Below, one piece after another: positions 1-8,741 of a stretch of 64,000 nucleotides of DNA. Where the stretch lies: positions 35,377-99,376 of the forward strand of contig NZ_BMQQ01000016.1 in assembly GCF_014648195.1 (NCBI RefSeq). The letters run 5' to 3'. The notes beneath the pieces were generated by a model. The model had not been told where the DNA came from. It did not search any database and was given only the letters and a program-made list of their open reading frames with translations. The stretch comes from Streptomyces purpureus (GTDB lineage: Bacteria; Actinomycetota; Actinomycetes; Streptomycetales; Streptomycetaceae). Each line of letters opens with the position of its first letter. Within the stretch, counting starts at the first letter, position 1. A program made the position numbers and the translations under genes.

Positions 1-106
1 GTAGGAACCCGTGCCTCACGTTGCGTCCTTGTGCGCCCGGGGCGCCTCCGGTGCGCCCTGCCGACTGCTGAACGCGCCGCACTAGCGTCGACCGGAGGAG
101 GCGGCG

Positions 107-379
107 ATGGTACGGCGACGGGTCCCGCTGCTGGCGCTCGCGCTGGTGGTCGGAGGGCTGTGGTGGTGGGCGGTGTTGCGGCTCGCCTTCGTACCGGAGC
201 GCTCTGGGCTCGTGGAGGGCGCAATCGCGGCCGGCGGCTGGGGGTTGAGTCTGCTCCCGGTCCATGTGGCCGCCGCGCCCGGACGGCGCCGGTCCGCCTG
301 GACCCGGCGCCGGTCCATGCGCCGCTCTACCAGGGCATGGTCACGCCGCCGTTCGGACGCAGGATCTGACCTGTCGTGA
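107..379 (+). CDS. small predicted membrane protein
   Basis: This encodes 90 aa from an ATG preceded by a GGAGGAG ribosome-binding site about 7 nt upstream. Two hydrophobic stretches (about residues 7-27 and 35-58) are followed by an arginine-rich tail, which fits a small inner-membrane protein with cytoplasmic basic residues. I do not recognise a family and assign no function. Its last 53 bp overlap the 3' end of the convergent short-chain dehydrogenase, so the basic tail is encoded opposite dehydrogenase sequence and may be fortuitous read-on. The good ribosome-binding site and the hydrophobic pattern are the only support. Confidence 0.5.
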   Translation: MVRRRVPLLALALVVGGLWWWAVLRLAFVPERSGLVEGAIAAGGWGLSLLPVHVAAAPGRRRSAWTRRRSMRRSTRAWSRRRSDAGSDLS

Positions 380-1091
380 ACGATGAGGCGTCCGACGCCA
401 GATGAAGGACCGCGTGCGCGACGTCCTCGGGCTCGCCGACCCGTCCCAGCGGTGAGACGCGGACCATCGTCTCCTCGATCCGCTGCTGGAGCTCGGCGCT
501 GTGGCGGTCCGTCATCGGCGTGCGGATCCAGCCGGGGGCGACCGCGTTGACGCGGATGCCGTACGGGCCCAGTTCGGTGGCGAGGGTCTTGGTGAGCTGG
601 ACGACGGCGGCCTTCGCCGCGCTGTAACAGAGCAGACCGGCGTTGGCCGCGTCCACCGCGCCGGAGGCCATGGTGACCAGGGAGCCGCGGATCTGAGCGT
701 CGATCATGGCGCGTGCGGCGGCCTGGCAGGCGTGGAGCACGCCCTTGAAGTTGACGGCGAAGACGCGGTCGAGGTCCTCGTCCCGGGTCTCCAGGACCGT
801 ACTGCTGTGCATCACACCGGCGACCGCGGCCATGACGTGGAGCGGGCCCGCGGCTGCCACGGCCGAGGTGAGGGCGGCGCGGTCGGTGACGTCCAGGAGA
901 TGGAGCCGGGCCGTACCGCCCTGCTCGGCGATCAGTTCCCCGGTGCCGGCCAGGCCTTCCTCGTCGCGGTCGGCGCAGTGGACGTGTGCTCCCGCGCGGG
1001 CGAGCAGGACGGCAGACGCGCGGCCGATGCCGCTCGCGGCGCCGGTGACGAACGCGGTGCGGCCGGTGAGGTCGTACGCCGACAGGGGCAT
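327..1091 (-). CDS. SDR family NAD(P)-dependent oxidoreductase
   Basis: This is a 254-aa classical short-chain dehydrogenase/reductase. The Rossmann glycine motif TGAASGIG is at residues 16-23, followed by Asp41 at the end of beta-2, which favours NAD(H) over NADP(H). The catalytic residues are Asn114, Ser143 and the Tyr156-x3-Lys160 pair. The usual NNAG loop reads AVAG here. Length and ending (a PNGG loop) are typical. The ATG at 1091 is chosen because the fold begins at once; the open frame continues far upstream only by GC bias. It lies 32 bp downstream of nei on the same strand, so it may be cotranscribed. The substrate cannot be deduced. Confidence 0.88.
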   Translation of the reverse strand: MPLSAYDLTGRTAFVTGAASGIGRASAVLLARAGAHVHCADRDEEGLAGTGELIAEQGGTARLHLLDVTDRAALTSAVAAAGPLHVMAAVAGVMHSSTVLETRDEDLDRVFAVNFKGVLHACQAAARAMIDAQIRGSLVTMASGAVDAANAGLLCYSAAKAAVVQLTKTLATELGPYGIRVNAVAPGWIRTPMTDRHSAELQQRIEETMVRVSPLGRVGEPEDVAHAVLHLASDASSFTTGQILRPNGGVTMPW

Positions 1092-1123
1092 GGCGGGACC
1101 GTACGACCGTAGCTGACGGTACG

Positions 1124-1954
1124 TCAATTGGTGGGACGGTGCTGGGTGGTGCCGTCGGCCGGGGCGGGCGAGGGGCCCGACTGGCAGCCGGGACACCAGT
1201 AGGACACCCGGTCGTCGCTCTGCTCCGCCTTGCGGATCGCCGCGCCGCAGCGCAGACACGGGCGGCCTTCGCGGCCGTAGACATGGAGGCGCTGGGCGGG
1301 ATGCCGGACGGTCGTCGTACGGCGCTCCTTGCCTTCCTTGTTGGCCTCCAGGAGGCGGTGCGCGGTCGCGACGAGGCGTTCGGGCACGCCCGCGGGGAGT
1401 TCGCCGAACGGGAGCCAGGGCGTGACCCCGGCCAGGAACGCCAGCTCCGACTTGTACACGTTGCCGATCCCCGCCAGATTGCGCTGGTCGAGGAGGGCCT
1501 CGCCGAGCGGGCGGGACGGGTCGGCGGTGAGCCTGCGGACGGCCTCCTGCGGGTCCCAGTCGGGGCCGAGCAGATCGGGGCCGAGATGGCCCACGGTCGT
1601 GGACTCGTCGGCGGTCCGCAGGAGTTCGAGGACCGGCAGGCGGTAGCCGACGGCGGTGTGGGCGGCGTTGGCGAGGATCGCCCGGATCTGGTGGGCGGGG
1701 CCGCCGCACCAGCGCTCGTCCGGCGCGTAGACGAGCCAGGCGCCGTCCATCCGCAGATGGGAGTGGAGGGTCAGACCGCCCTCGATACGGGTGAGGAGAT
1801 GCTTGCCGCGCGGAGTCACGTCGAGGACCGCCCGGCCGGTGAGGTCGGCGGTGGCGAACCGCGGCACGCGCAGGTCGGAGCGGGTGAGGACCTCCCCGGC
1901 GAGGGCGGCGTGCAGACGGCGGGCGGTCCTCCAGACGGTGTCTCCCTCGGGCAT
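1124..1954 (-). CDS. nei: Fpg/Nei family DNA glycosylase (endonuclease VIII-like)
   Basis: This 276-aa base-excision repair glycosylase/AP lyase removes oxidised bases from DNA. The mature N-terminus Pro2-Glu3 (MPEGDTVWR) supplies the catalytic proline and glutamate, and the sequence is of the Nei rather than MutM type. A helix-two-turn-helix region with the LAGIGNVYKSE motif follows mid-protein. A C-terminal zinc finger uses Cys233, Cys236, Cys254 and Cys257. The gene starts 48 bp after the stop of lhr on the same strand. The lhr-nei pairing is known in actinobacteria, including mycobacteria, and suggests a joint repair role. Confidence 0.93.
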   Translation of the reverse strand: MPEGDTVWRTARRLHAALAGEVLTRSDLRVPRFATADLTGRAVLDVTPRGKHLLTRIEGGLTLHSHLRMDGAWLVYAPDERWCGGPAHQIRAILANAAHTAVGYRLPVLELLRTADESTTVGHLGPDLLGPDWDPQEAVRRLTADPSRPLGEALLDQRNLAGIGNVYKSELAFLAGVTPWLPFGELPAGVPERLVATAHRLLEANKEGKERRTTTVRHPAQRLHVYGREGRPCLRCGAAIRKAEQSDDRVSYWCPGCQSGPSPAPADGTTQHRPTN

Positions 1955-2002
1955 GTCTCCATCATGCCCGCGCCGTCCTCGATGCCCCCTGTCGGCGGCG
2001 TT

Positions 2003-5000
2003 TCAGGCGCGCAGCCGCAGGCCCCTGGGGGTGGCGTGGAATCCGGCCGTCTCCAGGGAGCGGGCGAGCGGGGACGTCAGGGCGGTCTCGCCGTTGATCC
2101 GCTCCACCGTGACCGTGCCGAGCGAGCCCGCCAGGGCGGCCGCGGCCAGCGCTTCGGCGGCCGCGTGGAGAGCCGGGTCGTCCGGGTCGAGCGGCCAGGA
2201 GAGCAGCGTCTTGCCGCCGCGTTCCATGTAGAGCGTCAGCTCGCCGTCGACGAGGACGACCAGGGCTCCCGCCTTCCGGCCCGGCTTGTGCCCTGCCGTG
2301 GTCGGGGACTCCGGCCAGGGCAGCGCCGCGCCGTAGGCGTTGGCGGGGTCCGCGGCCGCCAGGACCACCGCGCGCGGAGCCGTCGTCCCCTCTCCGCGCT
2401 CGCGGGCCGTGGCCGCGGCCCGCAGCCGGTCGACCGCGCCGTCCATCGCGAACTGGGCGGCGCCCAGCCCTTCCACGACATAGCCGCGACGGGCCTGGCC
2501 GCTGTCCTCGAAGGCGGACAGGATCCGGTACGTCGCCGAGAAGCCGCCCTCGACGCCTTCGGCGGCGACCGCCCCCCGGGTCACCACACCGTGCCGGTCG
2601 AGGAGCGTGCGGGCCAGCGCGTGGGCGCGGTGGGTGGGCTCCGGCTCGGCGGGGGGCAGGAGTGACCAGCGGCCGCTCACGGTCGGCGGGCCGCTGCGGG
2701 AGGCCGTGCGGGCGGCCGCCGTCAGCGTGCCGTACCGGCCGCGTGGCACCGTGCGGCGCGCGCGGTGCGCGGTCGAGCCCGCCGTACGCCCCGAGCCGAG
2801 GAGGGAGCGCAGCGGGGCCAGGGAGTCGTTGGTGAGCCGCCCGGACCAGGCCAGGTCCCAGAGGGCGTCGGCGAGCTGTGGGTCCGTGGCGTCGGGGTGG
2901 GTGGTGGCGCGGACCTGGTCGGCGATCTGGCGGAAGAACAGTCCGTAGCCGCCGGACAGGGAGGTCAGGACCGATTCGTGCAGCGCCGTGAGCTCCAGGG
3001 GATGGGGCTGCGGCAGCAGCAGCGGCGCGGCGTCGGCCACATACAGCGACACCCAGCCGTCCTTGCCGGGCAGGGCGCCGGCGCCCGCCCACAGCACCTC
3101 GCCCGCGGTGGTCAGCTCGTCGAGCAGCGCGGGGGAGTAGTCCCTCACCCGGGACGGCAGGATCAGCTTCTCCAGCGCGGAGGCGGGCACCGGCGCGCCC
3201 TGGAGCTGCTCCACGGCCCGGGCAAGGCCGTCGATGCCCCGCAGACTGCTGCTGCCCAGGTGCTGCCACTGGGGCAGGAACGAGGCGAGCGCGGCCGGGG
3301 CGACCGGTTCGAGCTCATGGCGCAGCGCCGCGAGGGAACGGCGGCGCAGCCGCCGCAGGACCGCCGCGTCGCACCACTCCTGTCCCATCCCGGAGGGATG
3401 GAACTCGCCCTGGACCACCCGGCCGGCGGCCGCGAGGCGCTGCAGCGCGCCGTCGGTGACGGCCGTGCCGAGGCCGAACCGGGCGGCCGCCTGCGAGGAG
3501 GTGAACGGGCCGTGCGTACGGGCGTACCGGGCGAGGAGGTCGCCGAGGGGGTCCTTCACCGGCTCCGTGAAGGCCTCCGGGACCCCGACCGGCAGGGCGG
3601 TGCCCAGGGCGTCCCGCAGCCGTCCGGCGTCCTCGACGGCGGCCCAGTGGTGGGCCCCGGCGATGCGGACCCGGATGGCGCGCCGGGCCGTGCCCAAGGC
3701 CTCCGCCCAGCCCGCCTCCGCGCCCCGCTCGGCCAGCTCGGCGTCGGTGAGCGGACCGAGGACGCGCAGGAGATCGGCGACACCTTCGGTGTCCTTGACC
3801 CGGCGGTCTTCGGTGAGCCACTGGAGTTCGCTCTCCAGCTCGGTCAGGACGTCGGCGTCCAGCAGCTCACGCAGCTCCGCCTGGCCCAGCAGCTCGGCCA
3901 GGAGCCGGGAGTCCAGAGAAAGGGCGGCGGCGCGCCGCTCGGCGAGCGGTGAGTCGCCCTCGTACAGGAACTGGGCGACGTAGCCGAAGAGCAGCGAGCG
4001 GGCGAACGGCGAGGGCTCCGGGGTGGTCACCTCCACCAGACGGACCCGACGGGACTCGATGTCGCCCATCAGCTCGGTCAGGCCGGGGACGTCGAAGACG
4101 TCCTGGAGACACTCGCGGACCGCTTCCAGGACGATCGGGAAGGAGCCGAACTCGCTGGCCACCTGAAGCAGTTGCGCCGCGCGCTGGCGCTGCTGCCACA
4201 GCGGTGTCCGCTTGCCGGGGTTGCGGCGCGGCAGCAGCAGGGCGCGGGCCGCGCACTCGCGGAACCGGGCCGCGAACAGCGCCGAGCCGCCCACCTGGTC
4301 GGTGACGATCTGGCTCACGTCGCCCTTGTCGAAGGCGACGTCCGCCGCCCCGATGGGGGCCTGATCGCTGTCGTACTCCAAGCCGGGCGCGGCCGGATCC
4401 TGGTCGAGCAGGTCCAGGCCCATCAGGTCCGCGTCGGGCAGCCGCAGCACGATGCCGTCGTCCGCGTGCATCACCTGGGCGTCCATGCCGTACCGCTCGG
4501 CGAGCCGGGCACCGAGCGCCAGCGCCCACGGCGCGTGTACCTGCGCGCCGAACGGGGAGTGGACCACGACCCGCCAGTCGCCCAGCTCGTCGCGGAAGCG
4601 CTCCACGAGGATCGTGCGGTCGTCGGGGATGTGGCCGCAGGCGCGGCGCTGCTCGTCCAGATAGGCCAGGACGTTCCCGGCCGCCCAGTCGTCGAGTCCG
4701 GCCGCGAGGAGCCGGGGCCGGGCGTCCTCCGGGGCCATCGAGCCGACCTCCCGCAGGAACGCGCCCACGGCGCGCCCCAGTTCGAGCGGCCGGCCCAGCT
4801 GGTCGCCCTTCCAGAACGGGAGCCGGCCTGGCACCCCGGGGGCGGGGGAGACGAGGACCCGGTCGCGGGTGATGTCCTCGATCCGCCAGGAGGTCGTCCC
4901 GAGCGTGAAGACGTCCCCGACCCGGGACTCGTACACCATCTCCTCGTCGAGCTCACCGACCCGGCCGCCGCCCTTCTTCGGGTCGGCGCCGGCCAGGAAC

Positions 5001-6622
5001 ACCCCGAAGAGCCCCCGGTCGGGGATGGTCCCGCCGGAGGTGACGGCGAGGCGCTGCGCGCCCGGGCGGCCGGTGACCGTCCCGGCGACCCGGTCCCACA
5101 CCACACGCGGCCGCAGCTCGGCGAAGGCGTCCGACGGATACCGCCCCGCCAGCATGTCCAGGACGGCCGTGAACGCCGACTCGGGCAGCGAGGCGAACGG
5201 CGCCGCCCGGCGCACCAGGGCCAGCAGGTCGTCGACCTGCCAGGTGTCCAGCGCCACCATCGCCACCAGCTGCTGGGCCAGCACGTCCAGCGGGTTGGCG
5301 GGGACCCGCAGGGACTCGATCGAGCCGCTGCGCATCCGCTCGGTGACCACGGCCGCCTGCACCAGATCACCGCGGTACTTGGGGAAGACGACACCGGTGG
5401 ACACGGCGCCCACCTGATGGCCCGCGCGCCCCACCCGCTGGAGCCCGGAGGCGACCGACGGCGGCGACTCGACCTGGACCACCAGATCCACCGCGCCCAT
5501 GTCGATGCCCAGCTCCAGGCTGGAGGTGGCCACGACGGCCGGCAGCCGGCCCGCCTTCAGGTCCTCCTCGACCAGCGCCCGTTGCTCCTTGGAGACCGAG
5601 CCGTGGTGCGCCCTGGCCAGCAGGGCCGGGGCGCCCTTCCCCGTACCCGACTGGGCCATGATCTCGGCCGGCGGAGCGCCCTCCGGCATGGCCTCGCCCA
5701 CGGCCCGCTCGTAGGCGATCTCGTTGAGCCTGTTGCACAGCCGCTCCGCCAGGCGACGGGAGTTGGCGAACACGATCGTCGAGCGGTGTGCCTGGACGAG
5801 ATCGGCGATCCGCTCCTCGACATGAGGCCAGATCGACGGCTTCTCCCCGGGATCGGCGTCGGTGGCGGGTGAGCCCCCCAGCTCGCCCAGGTCCTCCACC
5901 GGAACCACCACCGACAGGTCGAACTCCTTGCCGGAGGCGGGCTGGACGATCTCCACCTTCCGCTGCGGGGAGAGATAGCGGGCCACCTCGTCCACCGGCC
6001 GTACGGTCGCCGACAGGCCGATCCGGCGGGCCGGTCGGGGCAGCAGCTCGTCGAGACGCTCCAGGGACACCGCCAGATGCGCGCCCCGCTTCGTCCCCGC
6101 CACGGCGTGCACCTCGTCCAGGATCACCGTCTCGATCCCCGACAGCGCGTCCCGGGTCGCGGAGGTGAGCATCAGGAACAGCGACTCGGGGGTGGTGATC
6201 AGGATGTCCGGCGGCCTGGTGGCCAGCGCTCGGCGCTCGGCCGCGGGGGTGTCGCCGGACCGGATCCCCACCCGCACCTCGGGCTCGGGCAGCCCGAGCC
6301 GCATCGCCTCCTGGCGGATGCCCGTGAGCGGGCTGCGGAGGTTGCGCTCCACGTCGACCGCGAGGGCCTTCAGCGGTGACACGTACAGCACCCGGCAGCG
6401 CTTCCTCGCCTCCGCGGGCGGCGGGACGGACGCGAGCCGGTCCAGGGCGGCGAGGAACGCGGCCAGCGTCTTGCCGGAGCCGGTCGGGGCGACGACCAGG
6501 ACGTCCGAGCCCTCCCCGATGGCCCGCCACGCGCCCTCCTGAGCGGCGGTCGGCGCGCTGAAGGCACCCGTGAACCAGCCACGGGTCGCGGGGGAGAACG
6601 AGTCGAGTGCGGTAGCGGCCAT
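2003..6622 (-). CDS. lhr: Lhr-type ATP-dependent DNA helicase (long helicase-related)
   Basis: About 1539 aa, the expected length for bacterial Lhr, a superfamily 2 3'-to-5' single-strand DNA translocase/helicase linked to DNA repair. Walker A (PTGSGKT) is at residues 46-52 and the DEVH box follows near residue 170. A second RecA-like domain carries the QRVGRAGHQ motif VI. Then come the winged-helix and large Lhr C-terminal region. The ATG at 6622 is used; an in-frame ATG at 6631 is an alternative, and neither has a clear Shine-Dalgarno. It is the first gene of a likely lhr-nei-SDR transcription unit and is divergent from the AraC gene 90 bp away. Confidence 0.94.
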   Translation of the reverse strand: MAATALDSFSPATRGWFTGAFSAPTAAQEGAWRAIGEGSDVLVVAPTGSGKTLAAFLAALDRLASVPPPAEARKRCRVLYVSPLKALAVDVERNLRSPLTGIRQEAMRLGLPEPEVRVGIRSGDTPAAERRALATRPPDILITTPESLFLMLTSATRDALSGIETVILDEVHAVAGTKRGAHLAVSLERLDELLPRPARRIGLSATVRPVDEVARYLSPQRKVEIVQPASGKEFDLSVVVPVEDLGELGGSPATDADPGEKPSIWPHVEERIADLVQAHRSTIVFANSRRLAERLCNRLNEIAYERAVGEAMPEGAPPAEIMAQSGTGKGAPALLARAHHGSVSKEQRALVEEDLKAGRLPAVVATSSLELGIDMGAVDLVVQVESPPSVASGLQRVGRAGHQVGAVSTGVVFPKYRGDLVQAAVVTERMRSGSIESLRVPANPLDVLAQQLVAMVALDTWQVDDLLALVRRAAPFASLPESAFTAVLDMLAGRYPSDAFAELRPRVVWDRVAGTVTGRPGAQRLAVTSGGTIPDRGLFGVFLAGADPKKGGGRVGELDEEMVYESRVGDVFTLGTTSWRIEDITRDRVLVSPAPGVPGRLPFWKGDQLGRPLELGRAVGAFLREVGSMAPEDARPRLLAAGLDDWAAGNVLAYLDEQRRACGHIPDDRTILVERFRDELGDWRVVVHSPFGAQVHAPWALALGARLAERYGMDAQVMHADDGIVLRLPDADLMGLDLLDQDPAAPGLEYDSDQAPIGAADVAFDKGDVSQIVTDQVGGSALFAARFRECAARALLLPRRNPGKRTPLWQQRQRAAQLLQVASEFGSFPIVLEAVRECLQDVFDVPGLTELMGDIESRRVRLVEVTTPEPSPFARSLLFGYVAQFLYEGDSPLAERRAAALSLDSRLLAELLGQAELRELLDADVLTELESELQWLTEDRRVKDTEGVADLLRVLGPLTDAELAERGAEAGWAEALGTARRAIRVRIAGAHHWAAVEDAGRLRDALGTALPVGVPEAFTEPVKDPLGDLLARYARTHGPFTSSQAAARFGLGTAVTDGALQRLAAAGRVVQGEFHPSGMGQEWCDAAVLRRLRRRSLAALRHELEPVAPAALASFLPQWQHLGSSSLRGIDGLARAVEQLQGAPVPASALEKLILPSRVRDYSPALLDELTTAGEVLWAGAGALPGKDGWVSLYVADAAPLLLPQPHPLELTALHESVLTSLSGGYGLFFRQIADQVRATTHPDATDPQLADALWDLAWSGRLTNDSLAPLRSLLGSGRTAGSTAHRARRTVPRGRYGTLTAAARTASRSGPPTVSGRWSLLPPAEPEPTHRAHALARTLLDRHGVVTRGAVAAEGVEGGFSATYRILSAFEDSGQARRGYVVEGLGAAQFAMDGAVDRLRAAATARERGEGTTAPRAVVLAAADPANAYGAALPWPESPTTAGHKPGRKAGALVVLVDGELTLYMERGGKTLLSWPLDPDDPALHAAAEALAAAALAGSLGTVTVERINGETALTSPLARSLETAGFHATPRGLRLRA

Positions 6623-6700
6623 GGCACCCATCGTGCACCCGACCACTGACAACGCGTGTCCGGCACGTGGACGCCCAGGTGAGGGCCGGGGTGGCGGGCG

Positions 6701-6706
6701 CAGAAT
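6701..6706 (+). promoter_or_regulatory. -10 hexamer of a leaderless araC-family promoter
   Basis: CAGAAT sits 6 nt before the ATG at 6713, the spacing expected if transcription begins at or next to the start codon. No conventional ribosome-binding site is present at a workable distance. Confidence 0.4.
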
Positions 6707-6712
6707 GGAAGC

Positions 6713-7534
6713 ATGGCGACCGCGGAGAGGGCTCGGTACTGGCAGTACGCCGAGCTGCCCGGCGTCGATCTGCTGCACGCCCACTACGTCCGCAAGGCCT
6801 TCGCCCGCCACACCCACGAGACCTTCGTCTTCGCCGCGATCACCGAGGGCGTCGAGGCCTTCCACTACCGCGACGCGCTCGTGCACGCGGCCCCTGGGCA
6901 GATCGCCCTCGTCAATCCCGACACCCCGCACACCGGCCACGCGGGGGTCCCCGAGGGCTGGACCTACCGCACGATCTACCCGGCGGTCGACCTGATCCAG
7001 TCGATCGCCGCCGACACCATCGCCGTACGCGGCGCGGTCGGCTTCACCGATCCGGTCGTGGACGATCCGCGGGCCGCGCAGCTCGTCATCGGCGTGCACC
7101 GGGCCGCCGAGGAGGGCAACGCGCTCGCCGCGGACAGTCTGCTGCGGCTGGTGACGGCACGGATGCTGCGCAGCCACGGCGGCAGGCTCCAGCCGCTCAT
7201 GCCCCGCTCGGCCGGGGCCCGCAACGCGCTTCGCGCGCGTGCCCTGCTGGAGGAGCGGATGGCCGACCCGCCGACCCTGGAACGCCTCGCCGCCGAGCTC
7301 GGCACCAGCCCCTTCGCGCTGCTGCGGGCCTTCCGGGACGTGTACGGCATGCCCCCGCACACCTGGCTGACCGACGCGCGCGTGCGCCGGGCCCGCCACC
7401 TGCTGGACTCGGGCACGGCGCCGGCGGACGTCGCCGCCGCGGTCGGCTTCTCCGACCAGCCGCATCTGAACCGTCACTTCACCCGCATCGTCGGCGTCCC
7501 GCCCGGCGCCTACCAGCGGGAACGCGCCGCCTGA
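6713..7534 (+). CDS. AraC family transcriptional regulator
   Basis: This 273-aa regulator has an N-terminal cupin-type ligand-binding domain (about residues 20-110, with HTHETFVF and the NPDTPHTGH motif). A C-terminal AraC-type double helix-turn-helix follows (about residues 180-270), including the VAAAVGFSDQPHLNRHF signature of the second helix-turn-helix. It is immediately upstream of azlC-azlD on the same strand, an arrangement common in actinobacteria, so it probably controls amino-acid export. The ATG lies 6 nt after a -10-like hexamer, which suggests a leaderless message. The effector is unknown. Confidence 0.92.
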   Translation: MATAERARYWQYAELPGVDLLHAHYVRKAFARHTHETFVFAAITEGVEAFHYRDALVHAAPGQIALVNPDTPHTGHAGVPEGWTYRTIYPAVDLIQSIAADTIAVRGAVGFTDPVVDDPRAAQLVIGVHRAAEEGNALAADSLLRLVTARMLRSHGGRLQPLMPRSAGARNALRARALLEERMADPPTLERLAAELGTSPFALLRAFRDVYGMPPHTWLTDARVRRARHLLDSGTAPADVAAAVGFSDQPHLNRHFTRIVGVPPGAYQRERAA

Positions 7535-7620
7535 GCGGCGCCGTCGTGATCACACGCCCCGGCCGGCCGGCTTCCGGGCCGGGCGCAAGAACGTACAAGA
7601 CCGGCTGCGGCGACCCGCCG

Positions 7621-7626
7621 TAGCGT
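7621..7626 (+). promoter_or_regulatory. -10 hexamer of a leaderless azlCD promoter
   Basis: TAGCGT is 7 nt before the GTG start at 7634. This matches the leaderless arrangement seen repeatedly in this window and implies that azlC can be transcribed separately from the upstream regulator. Confidence 0.45.
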
Positions 7627-7633
7627 CCCTGAC

Positions 7634-8395
7634 GTGTCAGAACAGACAGCAACAGCAGACATACGTACCGAGCCGGCGGGCAAACCCGACCGTGCCGTCG
7701 TGCGGGACGCACTCGGCGTCGGCATCGCCGTCGGGCTTTCCGGCTTCGCCTTCGGCGTCACCTCGGCGGGGGCCGGGCTCAGCATCCTCCAGACCTGCGC
7801 GCTCAGCCTGCTCGTCTTCACCGGCGCCTCGCAGTTCGCGCTCGTCGGCGCGCTCGCGGCGGGCGGAAACCCCTTCACAGCCGCCGCCGGGGCCTTCTTC
7901 CTCGGCACCCGCAACGCCTTCTACGGGCTTCGGCTCTCACAGCTCCTCGCCGTACCGCGCGTGATGCGGCCGCTCGCCGCGCACTTCGTCATCGACGAGA
8001 CCACGGCCGTCTCGCTGGCCCAGCCGACGCGGCGGGCCGCCCGGATCGGCTTCACCGTCACCGGCCTCACGCTGTACGTCCTGTGGAACCTGACCACCCT
8101 GCTCGGTGCGCTGGGCGCCGAGGCGATCGGCGACACCGCCGCCTGGGGGCTGGACGCGGCGGGCCCCGCCGTCTTCCTCGCCCTGCTCGCGCCCATGCTG
8201 CGCACGACCACGGAACGGATCGTCGCCGCACTCGCCGTCGTCCTGGGGCTCGGATTCCTGCCCGTGCTGCCGGCCGGGGTGCCGGTGCTGATGGCGGCGC
8301 TCGCCGCGCCGGCCGTGCTCTGGCTCCAGGGCCGCCGGACCGCCGGCGCCGAGGACAAGACCGCCATGACCGGGGATGAGAGGACGGGCCGGTGA
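7634..8395 (+). CDS. azlC: AzlC family branched-chain amino acid exporter, large subunit
   Basis: This 253-aa integral membrane protein belongs to the AzlC/YgaZ family, the large subunit of a two-component exporter of branched-chain or related amino acids. The family motif region from about residue 18 (RDALGVGIAVGLSGFAFGV) and the FTGASQFALVG and LGTRNAFYGLRLS segments are clear, and there are several hydrophobic helices. The GTG start follows a -10-like hexamer by 7 nt. The stop overlaps the GTG of azlD by 4 nt (GTGA), so the subunits are translationally coupled. Confidence 0.93.
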   Translation: MSEQTATADIRTEPAGKPDRAVVRDALGVGIAVGLSGFAFGVTSAGAGLSILQTCALSLLVFTGASQFALVGALAAGGNPFTAAAGAFFLGTRNAFYGLRLSQLLAVPRVMRPLAAHFVIDETTAVSLAQPTRRAARIGFTVTGLTLYVLWNLTTLLGALGAEAIGDTAAWGLDAAGPAVFLALLAPMLRTTTERIVAALAVVLGLGFLPVLPAGVPVLMAALAAPAVLWLQGRRTAGAEDKTAMTGDERTGR

Positions 8396-8700
8396 ACATC
8401 TGGATCGCGATTGCCCTGACCGCCGTCGGCTGCTACGTCGTCAAGCTTGTCGGGCTGCTCGTACCGGCCGGGGCGCTGGAGCGCCCCCTCGTCCAGCGGC
8501 TGGCCGCGCTGCTGCCCGCCGCCCTGCTCGCCGCACTCACCGCCCAGCAGACCTTCAGCATGAACGGCGCCCTCGTCCTGGACGCCCGCGCCGCCGGGCT
8601 CGGCGCCGCGGCCCTCGCGCTCGTGCTGAGGGCGCCGTTCCTGGTCGTCGTCGGCGCCGCCGTGGTCGTCACCGCGGGGATACGGGCCATCGGCGGCTGA
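8392..8700 (+). CDS. azlD: AzlD family branched-chain amino acid exporter, small subunit
   Basis: This 102-aa hydrophobic protein with about four membrane segments is the AzlD/YgaH small subunit that pairs with AzlC. Its start GTG overlaps the azlC stop codon (GTGA), the standard arrangement of this pair. It converges on the minus-strand gene ending at 8742. The two stop codons lie in matching sequences (CGGCTGA at 8694-8700 and TCAGCCG at 8742-8748) that could pair over a 41-nt loop, a weak candidate terminator. Confidence 0.92.
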   Translation: MNIWIAIALTAVGCYVVKLVGLLVPAGALERPLVQRLAALLPAALLAALTAQQTFSMNGALVLDARAAGLGAAALALVLRAPFLVVVGAAVVVTAGIRAIGG

Positions 8701-8741
8701 CCCGGCCCCGGGCGAGGCGGCGGCCGACGGGCCTCACCGGC

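Noticed and set aside
4172..5872. A 566-codon plus-strand frame opposite lhr
   Set aside because: Composition is Arg/Gly-rich and typical of an antisense GC frame; lhr motifs are on the minus strand.
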